A stretch of 64,000 bases of DNA from Clytia hemisphaerica (GCA_902728285.1 CACVBU010000463.1:1178001-1242000), one strand, 5' to 3'; positions 38,001 through 53,000 are shown, counted from the first letter of the stretch. The notes: a model not told the origin generated them from the sequence alone. Program-made: numbers and translations.

Positions 38001-41000
38001 CACCTTGGGGTGGTGATGTAAGTTTTCTACAATGTCCATTTTCAACTTTTGTCGTTTTGGATATCGTTTTCTTAGGTCTTTGACCTGGATTTTTAGAATT
38101 GAGATTTAACTTTTGAGCGTTTACTTTGTTTTTATTATAGAGGGAACAAGTAAATACATCCAGTAAAAGTCAAGGGACCAAACGAAAAAACACTGCGGCA
38201 GAAAATGCATCTGGTGGTGGAGGTTAGTAGGGAAAATCCTACTTCTATAATTTATTTATACGAGGCTCATAGTTTTTAACTACCCGCGTTTGTATTTTTA
38301 AGGGTTGTGACCTATTTGCCACGAAAAAAAATGAAGGACCTATTCGCCAGATGTCAGCATATGCCGACATGAGCGACCACAGAGTTTACCATCACATTTA
38401 ACTTTATTTTCTGAAAAACATCAGAAATATGAGTGATATGTGTTTACTTTGAGTTGAAAAATGTATAATTATGAAAAGCATCTTTGAAATATATTTTTTA
38501 ATTATTCAACTGTGCTATTTAATGAAATCTAGTTCAAAATCGAACTTTCAATAAATTAGAAAAAAACCTCTGGCAAATAGGTCGAGATCTCTCTTGTCGG
38601 CAAATGATGACACCGGAAAAGAAATCGAAAATTCTCTTGTCGGCATTTTTTTCCATGTTATACAAATCATCATAGTTTATAGATGGGTCAAGAACCCCAC
38701 TAAAACAGAAATACCAAATTAGATTACAATTCATTATTTAATTGAAAAATCAAAATTTATTTCATAGTAAAAGCTATTCGGCTACGCCATCGTCAGTACA
38801 AACATAGAATGGTAAAAAATCACAAATTTTCTATCCGAAATATTAATAATAATAATAATAATAATGTTTTACAGATTTCCAGGCCACCGTGCAAGCACAT
38901 GGGCCTCTATAAATCGCTCATACATTGGTTTGGTTTATTACAAAGGTTAACTTCAAACAGATATGCAACAATAGTGACAATTTCAATCATACTCAAACAT
39001 TTTCTCTTTCCAAGCTAGACCGAGGTTTTCTTTAAACTCTTGTATTGTAGATGATTTAATATTGAAAAAATTATCTACGAATAAAAATTTTCATTCGTAA
39101 AAGCGCTATACAAAGGAATCGATAAAAACGTAAATGCATAAAAAACTATTCTTTAGGGTATATTCAAGTAATACCATTTCTGAAAAGTTGTAATTATTTT
39201 GTTTCTAGTTGATTGTCAGACGGTCCCTTCTTCTAGAAACTTCCTTTCCTTATCAAATACAATATCCTTCAAAAAAAAGTCCAAAACATGACCGAATCTG
39301 ATTTTTGAGAAAAAATCGGAAAACGGAACGGAAATCGCCGTTTTTGCAGATTTTGATTGGGCTTTTTCCTTTATTTCATTGTTGTTTTTTTTTCACACAA
39401 AAGCATTATTGATAACAATGCCCACCATCCACGATTCAATTGTCAATAAAGCTGATTTTTGCAACCGGAACTTTCTATTTCTTTTTTCCCTACTCCCCTT
39501 CCCTTTCCCCCCATCAACAATCAATGATGAAATTAACGCGTGATACATTTTCGCTAAATTCTATATTTTCTGACTGATTGTTTTTATTTTCCTCCTTATT
39601 GCTATCTAACTTTCATCATTAGGTAGGTCCATTCAGCAGCTATTTTGTTTTATTGATTTCAGCATCTAAGAAGTCGAAGTTGACAGTCAAAGGAGGGGCT
39701 GTGGTTGACACTGATACAGGTATGGTCTGCTTTTATTTTATTTTATAGTTGTAGAGGGTGTTTACCTTCTCCTCGTAGAGTGCTCGATAAGTAAATAGAG
39801 CGTTACTATAATAAAGAGTTGACACAATATCTAAGTTTCAAACTCAGAGTTTCATGGTGCTCAGGCACCAATCATCAGTGAAATGAGATACGTTAGAAGA
39901 TAAAATACAATATCCCATATTGTCTTCAAAAAATGTTTTTGACGTCACATTCGAACGTCATCAGGTGGTTCAAAGATATCAAGCTATGTTACTCTTTATA
40001 CCCGGTTACCCAGTAGAAACTATAGTAGTAGATTTGTAGTACCTAAATGATATCAGGAAATGAGGATGAGGCTATAGTTGGTAGCTTTACATATTTAATT
40101 ATTTTTTATTTATGTCACGAATTTTAGATTTATTTCCACCATCTCATATGGGGTCTTGACCCGAGACTCGGTAATAATTCTTTTTGTCTAAAAGATTTTG
40201 AGTTTAAAGAGCGTTTCTATGTATTCTACGTCTCATCTTTTAAAATAAAATGTACAAGAAGGCTTCTACTGGTCTTTAAGAAAAAAAAGATGAAGCTTTC
40301 AATCGCGTATGTTGTGAAGAGTCTAAATGTTGTGAACATGGTTGGAAGGATTGTATTTGTTTTACTATCTAAGCAGCGCTAACTTTAGTAATAAGAATTC
40401 CCATATGCATATCATCTTTGAGTAGCATTCATTAACTATCTTGAATTGAAAGATTTATTAAGGCGAGACTAATTTGATTAGTTGTTTTACGGGCCCGACC
40501 GACCCTGAAAATTCCAAAAATCGAAATAAAAATAAAATTCATTTTGGTAGTACATTTTTATTTTCATTGCTTTACAGACTCCAAAATTTTCAAAACTTTT
40601 GTACCGGTTGTCCCAGAAAAAAGTCCCCTCTTTGAAGTGAATTTTCTCGAGTTCTACGAACTTTAGCATCGGCAAGAGGAAGGGAAAAGTAAGACACTGC
40701 AACCCTTTTTTCTGGGACACCCGGTTGTTTTTCCAAGGTTTAGAGAATTTTATGTTCAATTTTTCATTTTATCCGTGAATTCGACCTTTTTGTGCCTTTT
40801 TATTTCCTATATCGCATTTTTTTTCAAAATGTAGTAGTTTTGCCTTTTTAGGGGATTTTATAGGTGAAATTCTACTTTTATTTTGATCTTTTCGCCGACC
40901 GACCAACCCTCGTTTTCGGGTAGCTTGGCCCGTAAAACAACAAATCAAATTAGCCTCGCCTAAGAAAGATAGTGATATTTCGTAAAGTAAAGAGTATTTT

Positions 41001-44000
41001 TTAGTACTATAACTGCTTCTAATTTCCTTTTGAATTATCTCATTTTGAAACTTTATTCTTTCAGAATAAGTTCCTTTACAAAAAAATTTTTGTCGGTTTT
41101 TCATATCTATCTTCCTTCAACAGATTTTGCATTAAATCATAGTCCTAGTTAATATATTGTTCTTCAACAGATGTATGCAGGTTTCATCTTAGAGAGTTAA
41201 TTAATTTCGGATAAATATTAGTCATTTATTTACTTTGTCTTGTTCAATCCTGTGGTTGGAATATTGTGGTTGTCAAAAATGAAGATGTTTTTCACCTTTG
41301 TTTTCTTGATACTTCGGCCGCCATCATTTCTTAAACAAAGTGACGTCATCGTAGAATTGATTACAAATGTGAAGGGAGAAACAAAATCGGTCAAGAGATT
41401 TCAAGATAATCAATGCAAACTGTAAGGAAATCTTTTGGCTCAGTTTTCGAATTTTTAGAGTCCGATATCTGCGATGAAGGTGCCGATGAAGGATATAGGA
41501 CTTCAACAGGTGTTCTTCTTGATTTTCTGTTGGATCCAAGATATCGAAAATCTGGCAACAAGGACGAATATCGTATCAAAGGAGTTATTACTTATTTACC
41601 AAACAAGCTCCTAGTATTGACTTTCTTCCTTTTGAAATCTTTCAATATTCCTGTATTTGCGATCAACAAAGTAGAACTATCAAAAAAAAGTCTATCACTT
41701 CTTTGATTGGTAAAATGAATTGGGATAACGTATTGATAGTTGAGTTTCCAGTATACCGATCGGCTAATCCATTGGTTGACATTACTATTTATTTTCAAGA
41801 TATCATGAAAGAAACGAAACAAACAATAAACTTATTTTTGAAAAACTTCTTAAAGAACCACCACATGTTACCATTTTAGTTGGAAATTCAACAGCAACGT
41901 TTATGGAAAATGCTTACAAACATGGAGTCAAGAATCAATACTGGGTTCTGTTTACTAATCACTTAGTTATCAATATTGATGACGTTTCAGAGTAAATTGC
42001 TTTCTTCGGTGAGAGAACCCTGTTAGATTTAAGATCCTTCCTTACCAAAGTACAGTGGAATGTTTAAAGAGGGATGAGAATTTCAATGATGGAAAATTAA
42101 AGAATCGACTGAAAAATATTTGTGGAACCCAGAATGAAAGGTTAGACACTTACATTAAAGAACGTTATGCTCAATCCTTAGTTGAACTGCAAAACGTTGC
42201 TACTTCGAAATCTTTTCAGATCGCCCAAAAGACTACGAAAGGCGTTATGTATTTTAAAGATGTTGATAAAATTAAATATACTATTACACTGGTTAATTGA
42301 ATCAAAACATGGCGGTATCGTCATACCATCATACCTCATTGTGAAAAAGTCTTCATTGAAAGGCTCCAGAGTGTAAATTTCGATATACGGATAGATTTTT
42401 CTTGCAACAAAAAATGTAAAACATCTTTTTATCGCGACAATGAAAAATGCAAACTTCGAAATTGCCCTAAAAATCACAAACACCTAATAGATGGAACAGC
42501 TTGTTATTATCCTTTTGTCAGTGATAACTGGTTGCTCTTTTGTCAGTGACAGTATTGTTTGAAGTTTTGAATATAATTTTGTGTATCACTATTCTTATTG
42601 TTTTTGTCAAATTTCGTCACACTCCGGTGGCGCGGTCAAGTCATCTAGCAATGTTGGTCACCCAAGTAGCATGTTGTTTGCTTTTAACAATGATCCTGTT
42701 TGTTGAGATATTTTTAGAGCCTTCTAGCGATATCGACTGGTGCACACCACGGCAATATATCATTGGTGTGTTATTGGTTGCCATACATGGTTTCGTTGTT
42801 TTGAAAGCCGAAAGAATCATCACAATTTGTTCTTTGAGAACCATGATCGATGACAAAGTAAAACGAAATCTCCTGATGAAACAAATCTTGCTTTTCTTTC
42901 TCATCATTTCAACCAATTTGGTCATTTTAATATCGACCTTGCCGAACTCGTCGAAACTTGTGGTAGATCAATTGATGTACACAGATGGTGAGGGAAATGC
43001 TTACAGATCAACGGCTTGTGATCTTGGTCAATACAGTTGAATTCAAATCATTTATTACATCGTTCTTTTAGTCTTCTCGTTCGTCCAAGCGTTAAGAGAA
43101 CATGGTCGTTTACCAGATGCGTTCAATGAAGGGAATGCCATCATTGTCTCCTCCTCAACTTCTGTATGTTTTTTATTGTTCTTATGGGTGTATGGCTCAA
43201 CATTGTCATCAATCAACACCAGTCAATTCTTTGGTGTTATCAGTATCGTCTTATCTATCGATTTGACCATCCTATTGGTGTGTTTCTATGCGGGTAGAGT
43301 GTATATTATATTGTTTGATCCTAAACAAAATAACAAAGCTTTTGTGAAGACATACACCAGAAAACGTGGCTTTCTTTTCCGTTCGTAAATTAATCCTTGA
43401 TTATGGTAAGATACATTCGGAAGGTCTGAAGGTCTGAAATATTTTGGATATAGGGGATGCTAATCGTGTTTAAAATTGGGGTAACCTGTTTCAATTTTCT
43501 TTAAAAAGGTTTAGAAATCCAATGATTTATCAACCTCTGACCATTTATGAAATTTAAAGATCTATTATACAAAAAACTTACTAATCAAACTGATCAAGTT
43601 TCTAAAACTCAAAAAATACAAAGACGGGGGTAATTCTCGGACGGGAACTTTATACACGCATCCCCTACAGACATATCAGAGAGCATGTGTGCAGCCTATA
43701 ATGATGAAGATGGCAACCTTGTGTTAAAGATTTGCTGTGATTATTTAATTGAGACTTTTTGGGGATAATAATTTTTACCAATACTGACATTGGATGACGA
43801 TGTCTTCCCTTTATTACTTTAAGAGCAGAAACTTTCGCAAAATCGCGAAATTTCGCGAATTCAACTTTTGGAACGAATTCAACTTTTGGAACGAATTCAG
43901 CGGATATAACTTTCGCGAATTTTAGAATGTTACACGCTTTTTTTTTATAAGAATATCTTCTATAAGAATATCAGGGTGAAAATTGGCCAAATCGTAAGAA

Positions 44001-47000
44001 TACCCTAAGAATACCCTCTAGGGTGAATTTCACCGAAAATGATAAGAATACAGTCATTTTGTATTTGGTTAACAGAAGAAACTGTTTCCTTTGTTAGAGA
44101 TAAATTGAAGCTTTAAGGAAGAAATGTAATTTTAACCCAAATGTTCACTCAAATGTCCAAAACTCTCAAATTGATAATTTCTCATGTTTGTAAAAAAGTT
44201 AAGTCTAAAAAAGTAGGAATACGTTAAGAATATTTCACCCTCAATTTTGGCACTTTCTTAAGAATACTTTACCCTCATTCAAAGTATACCTTTCTTATAA
44301 AAGAAAAAGCGTGTATTTCATTTTGCAGGCAAAAAAGCGATAAAAATGCACAAAAACTGAAAACTGAGTATAAAATAGCAGATTCTGCCCGCGAAAGTTT
44401 CTGTCCTTAAAGTATCAAACTTCTTTGAAGTGTCCATCTTGCTTTACAAACTGCAAAACAGAAGTTTTCTTTGAAGCTACCTATTAGGCTCCATCAATTC
44501 GTAACTTTTAGCTTTTTATTTGGACTGCGTTAAAAAACAAGTCGGCATGCGCAGTAGCAGCGCTCCTAGGTATAGACCTACCGGTATTGGACCGAGAAAA
44601 TCTTGACAACTTGTATGTCTATTATGCCCTCTTTTCCCGGGATTTTTTCAAAAATGTGTTTACAATCGATTCTATTTCGTCGTCTTAGCCTGTTAAACAA
44701 AAACCGCTTTTTTATCGCGATTTACGTCTGTTACTTTTTGCCGCGATTGTCCATTCCGGTCTTTATTTTCGAGTTTCGTGTTTTCCCGCCTTTATGCACT
44801 CCGCACGGGATCGACGTCACCCTCCACCGAAGTGCGATAACTTTCGACAAACACTTCAAAGTGTAACTGATCATAAAACAAAGAAAAAATTTGGTTTGTG
44901 GGAAGGTACTGGCTAATTTCTTCTTCGATCTACTCGTTAATCGTAAAATTTGCGTCACAGTGAAAACATAGATAAATAATCAATAGATAGATAATCGGGT
45001 GATACTAGCTTTCCTCGGGATTGGGTCTTTTTTTTTCTTCTGATTTTCGGCACAACGATGCAAAATAAATGGCAATGCCCAGAATGTGAGGGAGCCCAAT
45101 TTTCAAGAAATCTGCTAGAGTTTGTGCAAATTGCTTCATTATTTTTTTCATCTTGTTTGAAATTTCAGGTCTTGAAGATACTCATCATATCTTGAACACT
45201 AATAAAGTAGTTTATGCAGCTGTTTTGGGCCTTGTCGATTTATCCAGAGGGAGCAACTCGTATTACAAACTACAGATCCTTGAACCCGACGACACAAAAA
45301 AGACAAGGTTAGTTAAAGGATTCAAATAAACGTTTTTTATAAGAACAAAAGGATTCGATGGCCAAAACATTAAGAACAGGTTAAGAACATTTTAAGGCTT
45401 TGCGGGTTCTAAAACACCAGTGATTCCTTGGAAAATGAACAAAAAATACTCGGAAAGTGGTAAAAATATAAACATCTGAAGAACATTTTTAAGTTTGAAA
45501 AATATTGGATGTTCTTTTATAAAAAAAACTTTTCAACATCTTGAACAGCAATAGTACCGTCGTTTTGCATAAGATTCCAATTACCGCAAGGTTACACCAG
45601 CAGAAAAAGACTAGGACTCAGGGTAGTTGAAAAATGAACTTCGGAAGGTTAGACAGTTTCGTAAGTAAACACAAGATTTTCTGTACCTTTAGAAAAAACC
45701 CTTTCCAATCTCACGCCTGCTATCCTGGGAATAATAACGGGAAAACCTCGGAAAATGCAGTGGAATCTTAGTGCAGGCATTTGAATCTTATGCATATCGA
45801 CGATAGTTTGCATTACGGTTTTGTTAGTTTATCGAGAGGAATGAACACTTATTATAAAATTCAAGTTTGTAAGCCAAATTATAAGAAATTAATGAATAAG
45901 TGAGTAAAGCTGCTTGACTACATTTTCTTAAAGCCTCCCCCATTAAATGTTATCGATTTAGCTCATAGAAGGAATCATTTTGATTTATTTTCTGAGAGGA
46001 ACCGGACTAAATGGTTGATGGTTGAACTAGTTGGTGTTCCCACCTTGAAATTCCCTGAGAGGCCTTTTGTTTTGATTAAATTGTCTTCAATCTTTTCTTT
46101 CTTTTCTTTTAAGATTCTATTACTTGTTCCGAGCATGGGGAAGAGTTGGCACATCTATCGGTGGAAACAAACTCGAGGTATTCTCTTTTATTTTTAGTTC
46201 AACTCAATCATGGAGGTAATAAAGATATAGATGGAGAGTCAACAGCAAACAGCTGTTTGGTTGCTTTGGGAATAAGATGATTAATTTGGGTATACTCATG
46301 GGAATATTTAAGATGAATGAAAAGACATTACATTTTTAACAAGTATATTGAAATATAATAGCCTTGTCATGAAAAATTGAAAAAAACTTCACATAATAAG
46401 CACAATACTCCAAACTTCTAGGGGAAGCTGCCCATAAAGCAATCGATAGATTTAAAAAAGAATTACGTGTTACGATTAGGAACCTTGTATCAATCATTTT
46501 GTCAGAGTATGAAAACCGTTGCCCACTTAGACGTGAAGATTTTAAGATAAGAAACTTTCAATGATAATGTGATGCAACTCTCAATGTTAACAAAATGCCA
46601 GCCCAAAAATGTGTTCTTTACTCACTTATGAAATTAATATACTCTTTTAGTCTTACATCAGTTGAAACTATTTCGAATCGCATTTTAAGAAGGATTTTCG
46701 GCAAAATTAAGTTTTTCAAAATCAACCACACACTCTCTTTCTGTTCTTATAAAGTTATAAATTGATGTTTTTTGCTTCCAATGATGGTACATCAAAGAAA
46801 AGCCGCTTTGAATAGATTTAAAAAAGATTTCAACGACCATTTAGATCACTACCGAGACGTTTTCTCTCCATCTATATTTTTATTACCTGTTCGTGTTTTA
46901 TAATAGAAAAAAAGAAAAATACTAGGCAAATCTCAAGAAAAGTTTTTTGGTCTGTAAGTGTATCTTCAACATAAATCTCGTACCAGCTATTCTGCGCTTA

Positions 47001-50000
47001 CCACGCTTTGCTCTATATGGCGTATGTGACGATCTGATCTGCTGTTTAGCCAGAACACTCAGAATCGCGTTATCTTTTACTGGAAAATGAAAACGAAAAC
47101 GTCTGAGTCCTAGTGTTTAGGTCTTGTTTATGTATTTGATTGACAGTTAATTTTGTGGTGCGATTGTTTTGCTCTAGCCAATCAGTGCACTAAAAAGCTC
47201 ATTTAATATTGATCCCAGATCTAGATGAAGATTATTTCACAGAGTCATGGTCTTTAAAGTGAATACGTGCCTTGCTTGGATTAATCAGAATCTGCTCGGA
47301 GATTACTTCAACATTGACATTCTATTTCAGAAATTTTTGAACAAGGAGAATGCAATCGAACATTTCGAAGATCTTTACTATGAAAAAACTGGTAACACGT
47401 TTCATCATTATTTTATATTTCTGATATAGATGGACCATTTGTTTGATGAGTGTGATCTCTCACCATCATTAAATGGAAACGATAGGATTATCTCCATTGT
47501 CAGGTCTACAGCCAAACAAGGTTTAACATCTCACTTTACCGGGTGCGCCACAAAAAAGTTTCTCTCTTTGAAGTTAATTTTCTCGAAGTCTGAAAATTTT
47601 AAAAGAACCATTCCTGTTTCATTGGAAAAAAGAATGATAAACTTAAATTTTGATAGGTCATTTATTGAATTTGGTTTATTAGACCAAAAGTTATACTCGA
47701 TTGAATAAAAAAGTTACTTTCAGAAAGTGCTCGAAAACGTTGAAAATCAACATATCAAATTTTTATTTTAAAATTTGGCAGTCGTGATAGCCTTTGTACG
47801 AATAAGAGCATTTCTTAGCAATTATACGCATAAATTTTGAAACTTAAGCCTAAACAGGGTTTATAATCTTTATGAAAATCATTTTCATTTGTTTTTACCG
47901 AGTTTATCATTAGATTTTTGGTTCTAGACTGGATAAAGTCAATGTAAGGCTGGATTTATCTCGAAACCCATATTTCATGTATTTTGATTAATTCTGCCCG
48001 AATTTGTGGCATTTTCTGAAGAATTTTCTTCCTTAAGTTGAAATTCTACTTTCCTTTGTAAAACAAAAGGTCACTTTGACAGCTAATTATAATTTTTGGA
48101 CCTACCCCGGTGGGATGGAGGTCCTATAAATTAACCTGTGTTCGTTCGTCCGTTCGTCCGTCCGTTCGTCTATTACCAACTTTTCTCAGGATTGAATCAT
48201 AGGAATCTTTTGATTTTTGGTACAAAGGTGCAAAATGGTGGTGGCCAAAATGTGACGGAGCCCGATTTTCGAAAAAAAAAATTTTGGGGCAAATTTCAGC
48301 CAAAAAACGGCTAAAAAACGAGTTTTTTGAACTTTGTGAAAAATTGGATCATTAATTTTTTCTGATTTTTTGCATGAAAGTAGGGTACCATCATAGGTAA
48401 AAGATGGCTTAAGCAGAATTTGGCAAAAAAATTTTGTTGGCTCAAAAAACGCATGTTTATCTATAAAAATCACTATTAATAAGCATACATCAATGTTCTT
48501 AGTCAAACTACTCAATTTTTTTATGAGATAGATGTTCTTTTTGCCCATGAGGGCTTACTTTTGAAGAATATGTGTGTTTAGACATGAAATTTTGGTTGCT
48601 TAGCGTGTTTTTATAGAAAAACTGGCCAAATTCGACATTTCTTTATAAGCACATTATCAATTACTTAGGTATTAGTTTTTCTCGAGATTGGCTCTTTCAT
48701 TCTTTATGATTTTTTGCACAAAGATGCATAACTATAAACCCTCGAATGTGACGGAGCCCGATTTTTGAAAAAAATGTTTTGGGCAAATTTGGGCCAAAAA
48801 ACGGCTAAAAAACGGGTTTTTTGGACTGTGTGAAATATTGGATCATTGTTTTTTCTGATTTTTTTGCATGAAAGTAGGTAAAAGATGGCTCAAGCAGATA
48901 TTTGTAAAAAACTAAAATTTTTCAGCTCAAAAAACGCGTCTTTATCTATACACTATCAATAAGCATACATAATGTTTTTAGCCAAATTACTCAATATTTT
49001 GATGAGATAGATGTTTTTTTTTGCTTACGAAGTCTTGAATATGAAAGAATATTTCAAGAACATGAAATTTTGATTTCTAAAAGTTTTTTTATAAGAAACA
49101 AATGACAATTGTCACTATTTGTGTTCTGGATTGTTTAATGGTCACGCTCACGTAGATATTATATATGTGTTAAATGCATAACCAGGTAGGTTCATAAAAG
49201 TATCACTTGTTAATGACTAAAACAACAATTCTGATGTATCATGTGATCGTGCTTCTGTTTAATTTGATAGGCTGATTTTCAACGTTTTCGAGCACTTTTT
49301 GAAAGTAACTTTTTTATTCAATCGAGCATAACTTTTGATCTAATAAACCAAATTTAATAAATTACCCATCAAAATCTAAATTAATCTTTCTTCTTTACGA
49401 TGAAAAAGAATTCGTTCTTTCAAAAATTTTAGATCTCGGGAAAGTTCACTTTAAAGAGAGAAACTTTTGGCACACCCGGTAGTATCTCATTATTTATTTT
49501 CTAGGCAATGAATGGGGAAACAGAACGAATTTCGTCAAACAACCCAATAAATTCTATCCACTCGACATCGATTACGGGCAGGTCAGTAGGATTTCGACAC
49601 CTATTTGAATGTTTTTTACATTATCAAATGATTATTTTCGAAGATTTTTTCAGTTCTATCATTTTGAACCAAGGCTGTCAAATCAATTCAAATAGTTGTA
49701 TTGAATAATTGTAAAAAATGTTCAAGAAAGCCAAAAAAATTAAACATTGAACATGCCAGTTTTTGTAAGTAAGTTTGTGACTTTGGTATTTCCCGACAAT
49801 TACCACTGACCTATATCTTTTGTTGCTGAGTATCAAGCGGGGAGGCACCCAGTGCCATTAAGAAATCTCTAGTCTGGGCCGTCCCTGGCTTGAACCCACA
49901 AATGGGCGCACCGTAGCTTTATGCTTGACCTTCATGCTACGACTGCAAGTTTACATGGGCAATAATTAATTCTGATTGTGATTGTTGAAAATTATAATCT

Positions 50001-53000
50001 ACCACTTAGGAAGATGAGGAAGTCCAATCACGTATAGCACCTGGAAGCAAAAGCACTTTATCCAAACCCACACAAGAATTAATGAAAATGATCTTCGACA
50101 TTGAAGAAATGAAACACGCTCTTTTGGAGTTCGAGGTAAATAAATGAAAAGTTTGAACATTGTTATTGATGAAGTTTTGAGCCAACCGATATGTTGTCTT
50201 ATCAATTCAGAATGAAAGTTCTCGGATAGATGGTATTATAAAAGAAAAATATGGTCATGTTTCTTTGATTTAGACTAGAATTTAGACTGTTTTCATTATT
50301 ACTTTTCAAATCAAGCTATTAGAAGTCTACGTGACTTTTTTTTCAATTTTAGATTGATCTGAAGAAGATGCCATTGGGGAAATTATCCAAGAAGCAAATT
50401 GAAACAGCGTACACATGTCTCACAGAATGCCAAGGAGTGAGTGTTACCATGTCGTTTACACTCTCTGTTTCCTTTTTACTCTCTGTTGGAAGGTGCTACT
50501 CGCTAAAGAATATTCCACCTTATCTTAAGTCTTTGAAAAAGTTATTCAGATCTTCTTGAAATAACCTGTACACCCGGTATTGTAGAAGAGGGGTGACATC
50601 AAGGGAGTCTGTATTTAAAAAAAAGCCAAAGTCATCAGATCTGAAGGACCGGGAAATTTTTAATGAGAAATCTAGACGGTCGAATATTCAATTCAAAGGA
50701 GTAAAAATCTAGGTGCATCAAAAATTAGCAAACTATCCATAAAAGTTTTTTGTTTAGATTATTTGATCTCCTCGATACTTCTTCCACGCAATTCTTTCTT
50801 GAATAAAATAAAAAAAGTCTTCGATTAATACCCTGTTAAATGAATTAGCGGCTCATTTTGATCAAAGCTACCTATTATTTGTTCTCTCTTTTCTGATTAG
50901 TATCTTCAAGACGAAGTGACTGGTTCTAAAGTTTTGGATGCATCCAATCGTTTCTTCACCTTAATTCCACACGATTTCGGTTTGAAAACACCTCCATTGC
51001 TTGATAATGAAGATATCATTAACTCCAAAGTCAAAATGTTGGATAGTTTGTTAGAGATTGAGATCGCGTACAGTTTATTGAAAGGTGGATCAGCTGATCA
51101 GGAACAAGATCCGTTGGATGTACATTACACTAGCTTGAAAGCTGACATCAAGGTTTGCTTTGTTCCCAAATTGACAGCGAGCTTCTTTATATTTAACGGG
51201 GTTTTCAGCTTGGTTTTTCTTTTTGATACAGTGGAGTTTTATGGTTCCTTCAGTTAAGAATGCCTTATAAACCTCACTCCATAACTCGAAATTTCCTAGA
51301 CTGGAACAAATTCATGTTCCCCGTGCGTGTTCGAGGTATGGGGTCTCTCCTGTATTTACAAAGTCGTCGAAAGTATGCCAGGTATATCACTATTGGAAAT
51401 TCGCAAGTAATATCGTACTTTTCACTTATCATTTTTTTGCTTTCCGTTTCTACATTGAACGTAAGTTAATAACGCTAGCTTAGAATCTGACATCAAGGAT
51501 TGAGAATGATGTTTTTGAAGGTGCTATGAAGAATGCTGTGCTTTCTTTTTTCCCTGAAATAATCTGGGGCTGATTTCTGTATTTAAAATTATAAATGTTG
51601 ATTCTAAATCATAATTCAAGATATAGTATTCTTTCTTCACACACTTTCCCTTTGGGGTAAAGATAGTTTTAAGGGTAGCTGCAAATTAAAGTCTGGCTTG
51701 TTCCTGTTTTGCTAAATCTATGTATTTTCTTACTTTATTTTAGGAGGTTGACAAAGAGTCAGATGAATATAAAATGATTTGTGAATACGTTCAAAACACA
51801 CACGCAAAAACTCATAGTCACTATAAACTCAAAGTACAGGAGGTAAAACACCATCTCTCTGAACCAAAAGTGTCACAGTCCTCTATCGTCGATCAAGGAT
51901 TTCTACTTTCCTTACGAAATTGAAATTTTTGTTGGATTCATCTTGGTTTTTCCAGCTTAGCATCTGAGTGTCGTGATGTCTCGTTTCAGTTATTCTACCC
52001 TAATTCCACGTTTTCAAATTCGAACCTGAACGCTTCAGAAGATGGTCCTATACTCATTGAAAATTCTACAAAATATTTTTTTAGGTTTTCGCTGTTGACA
52101 GGAAAGGTGAAAAGAAGCGTTACCGTGCGTTCAGAGATTTACCCAATCGACAACTGTTATGGCATGGGTCACGACGAACCAATTTTGCTGGTATCATCTC
52201 ACAAGGGTTAAGGATTGCCCCACCGGAAGCACCTGTCGTAAGATTGGTTTATATTTTTAAAGATATACTTTCGGATGGAAAATTATTTGTTTACTTTTCC
52301 AATTTTGTGGAAAGATCAGTTAGTAAAAAGGACTAAATAAAGAAGCATTTCAAAATGACCAGGAACCATTTTTTAAGAACAGTCCTCAACTGTGTATGCT
52401 TGATCTCAGACCTGCCTATCATTTATATCAATTTATCCATCTTTTCGCTGCAAAGAATTTCATGAAATCGTCCATTTAGCCGTAATCAAAAGTTAATTCT
52501 TTTGGACCCTGATTTTCACACGAAAACTCCCCCACACCTATGAATTAATTTTAGACTTTGAAAATTATAAAGAATATGGGTAAGGTTCGCGATTGTGTTT
52601 TTTTTTTATTCAGACTGGATACATGTTTGGAAAAGGTGTATACTTTGCAGGTAATATATTTATGAATCCAAGTTATACCCAAATTATTTAAAATGTTTTA
52701 AATTTTGTCTTGCCCTTCTCCATTTTTATTTATTACCAGCTACGATATTTTTCTTTTCTCTTTTTTTTTAGATCTGGTTTCAAAGGTAATACATTGTAAA
52801 TTTCACGAACCCAACAAAATGGCGCATGAAAAGTTTTGCTAGTTTAATGGCCTCTCATTCGAACGAAATCACTGGTATCGTTTTCAAAATATTACTTCTT
52901 TGGGATAATTCTAAGACTTTGCCAGGTGGTGGATTATACTAATTATGTTTTCTCTTTTGCATTTTAATGTTTTTGAATCTTAATACAACTAGTCTACTCT

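Noticed and set aside
46430-46880. Phrases such as [10 protein letters not shown] resembling the last WGR helix, possible further duplicated PARP1 exons
   Set aside because: Similarity is about ten residues, lies inside an inverted-repeat element, and no fitting splice phases were found.
47247-47708. Two adjacent 60-92 codon plus frames around PARP1 exon 17
   Set aside because: The first merely reads through exon 17 into its intron; the second lies in the terminal repeat of a transposon.
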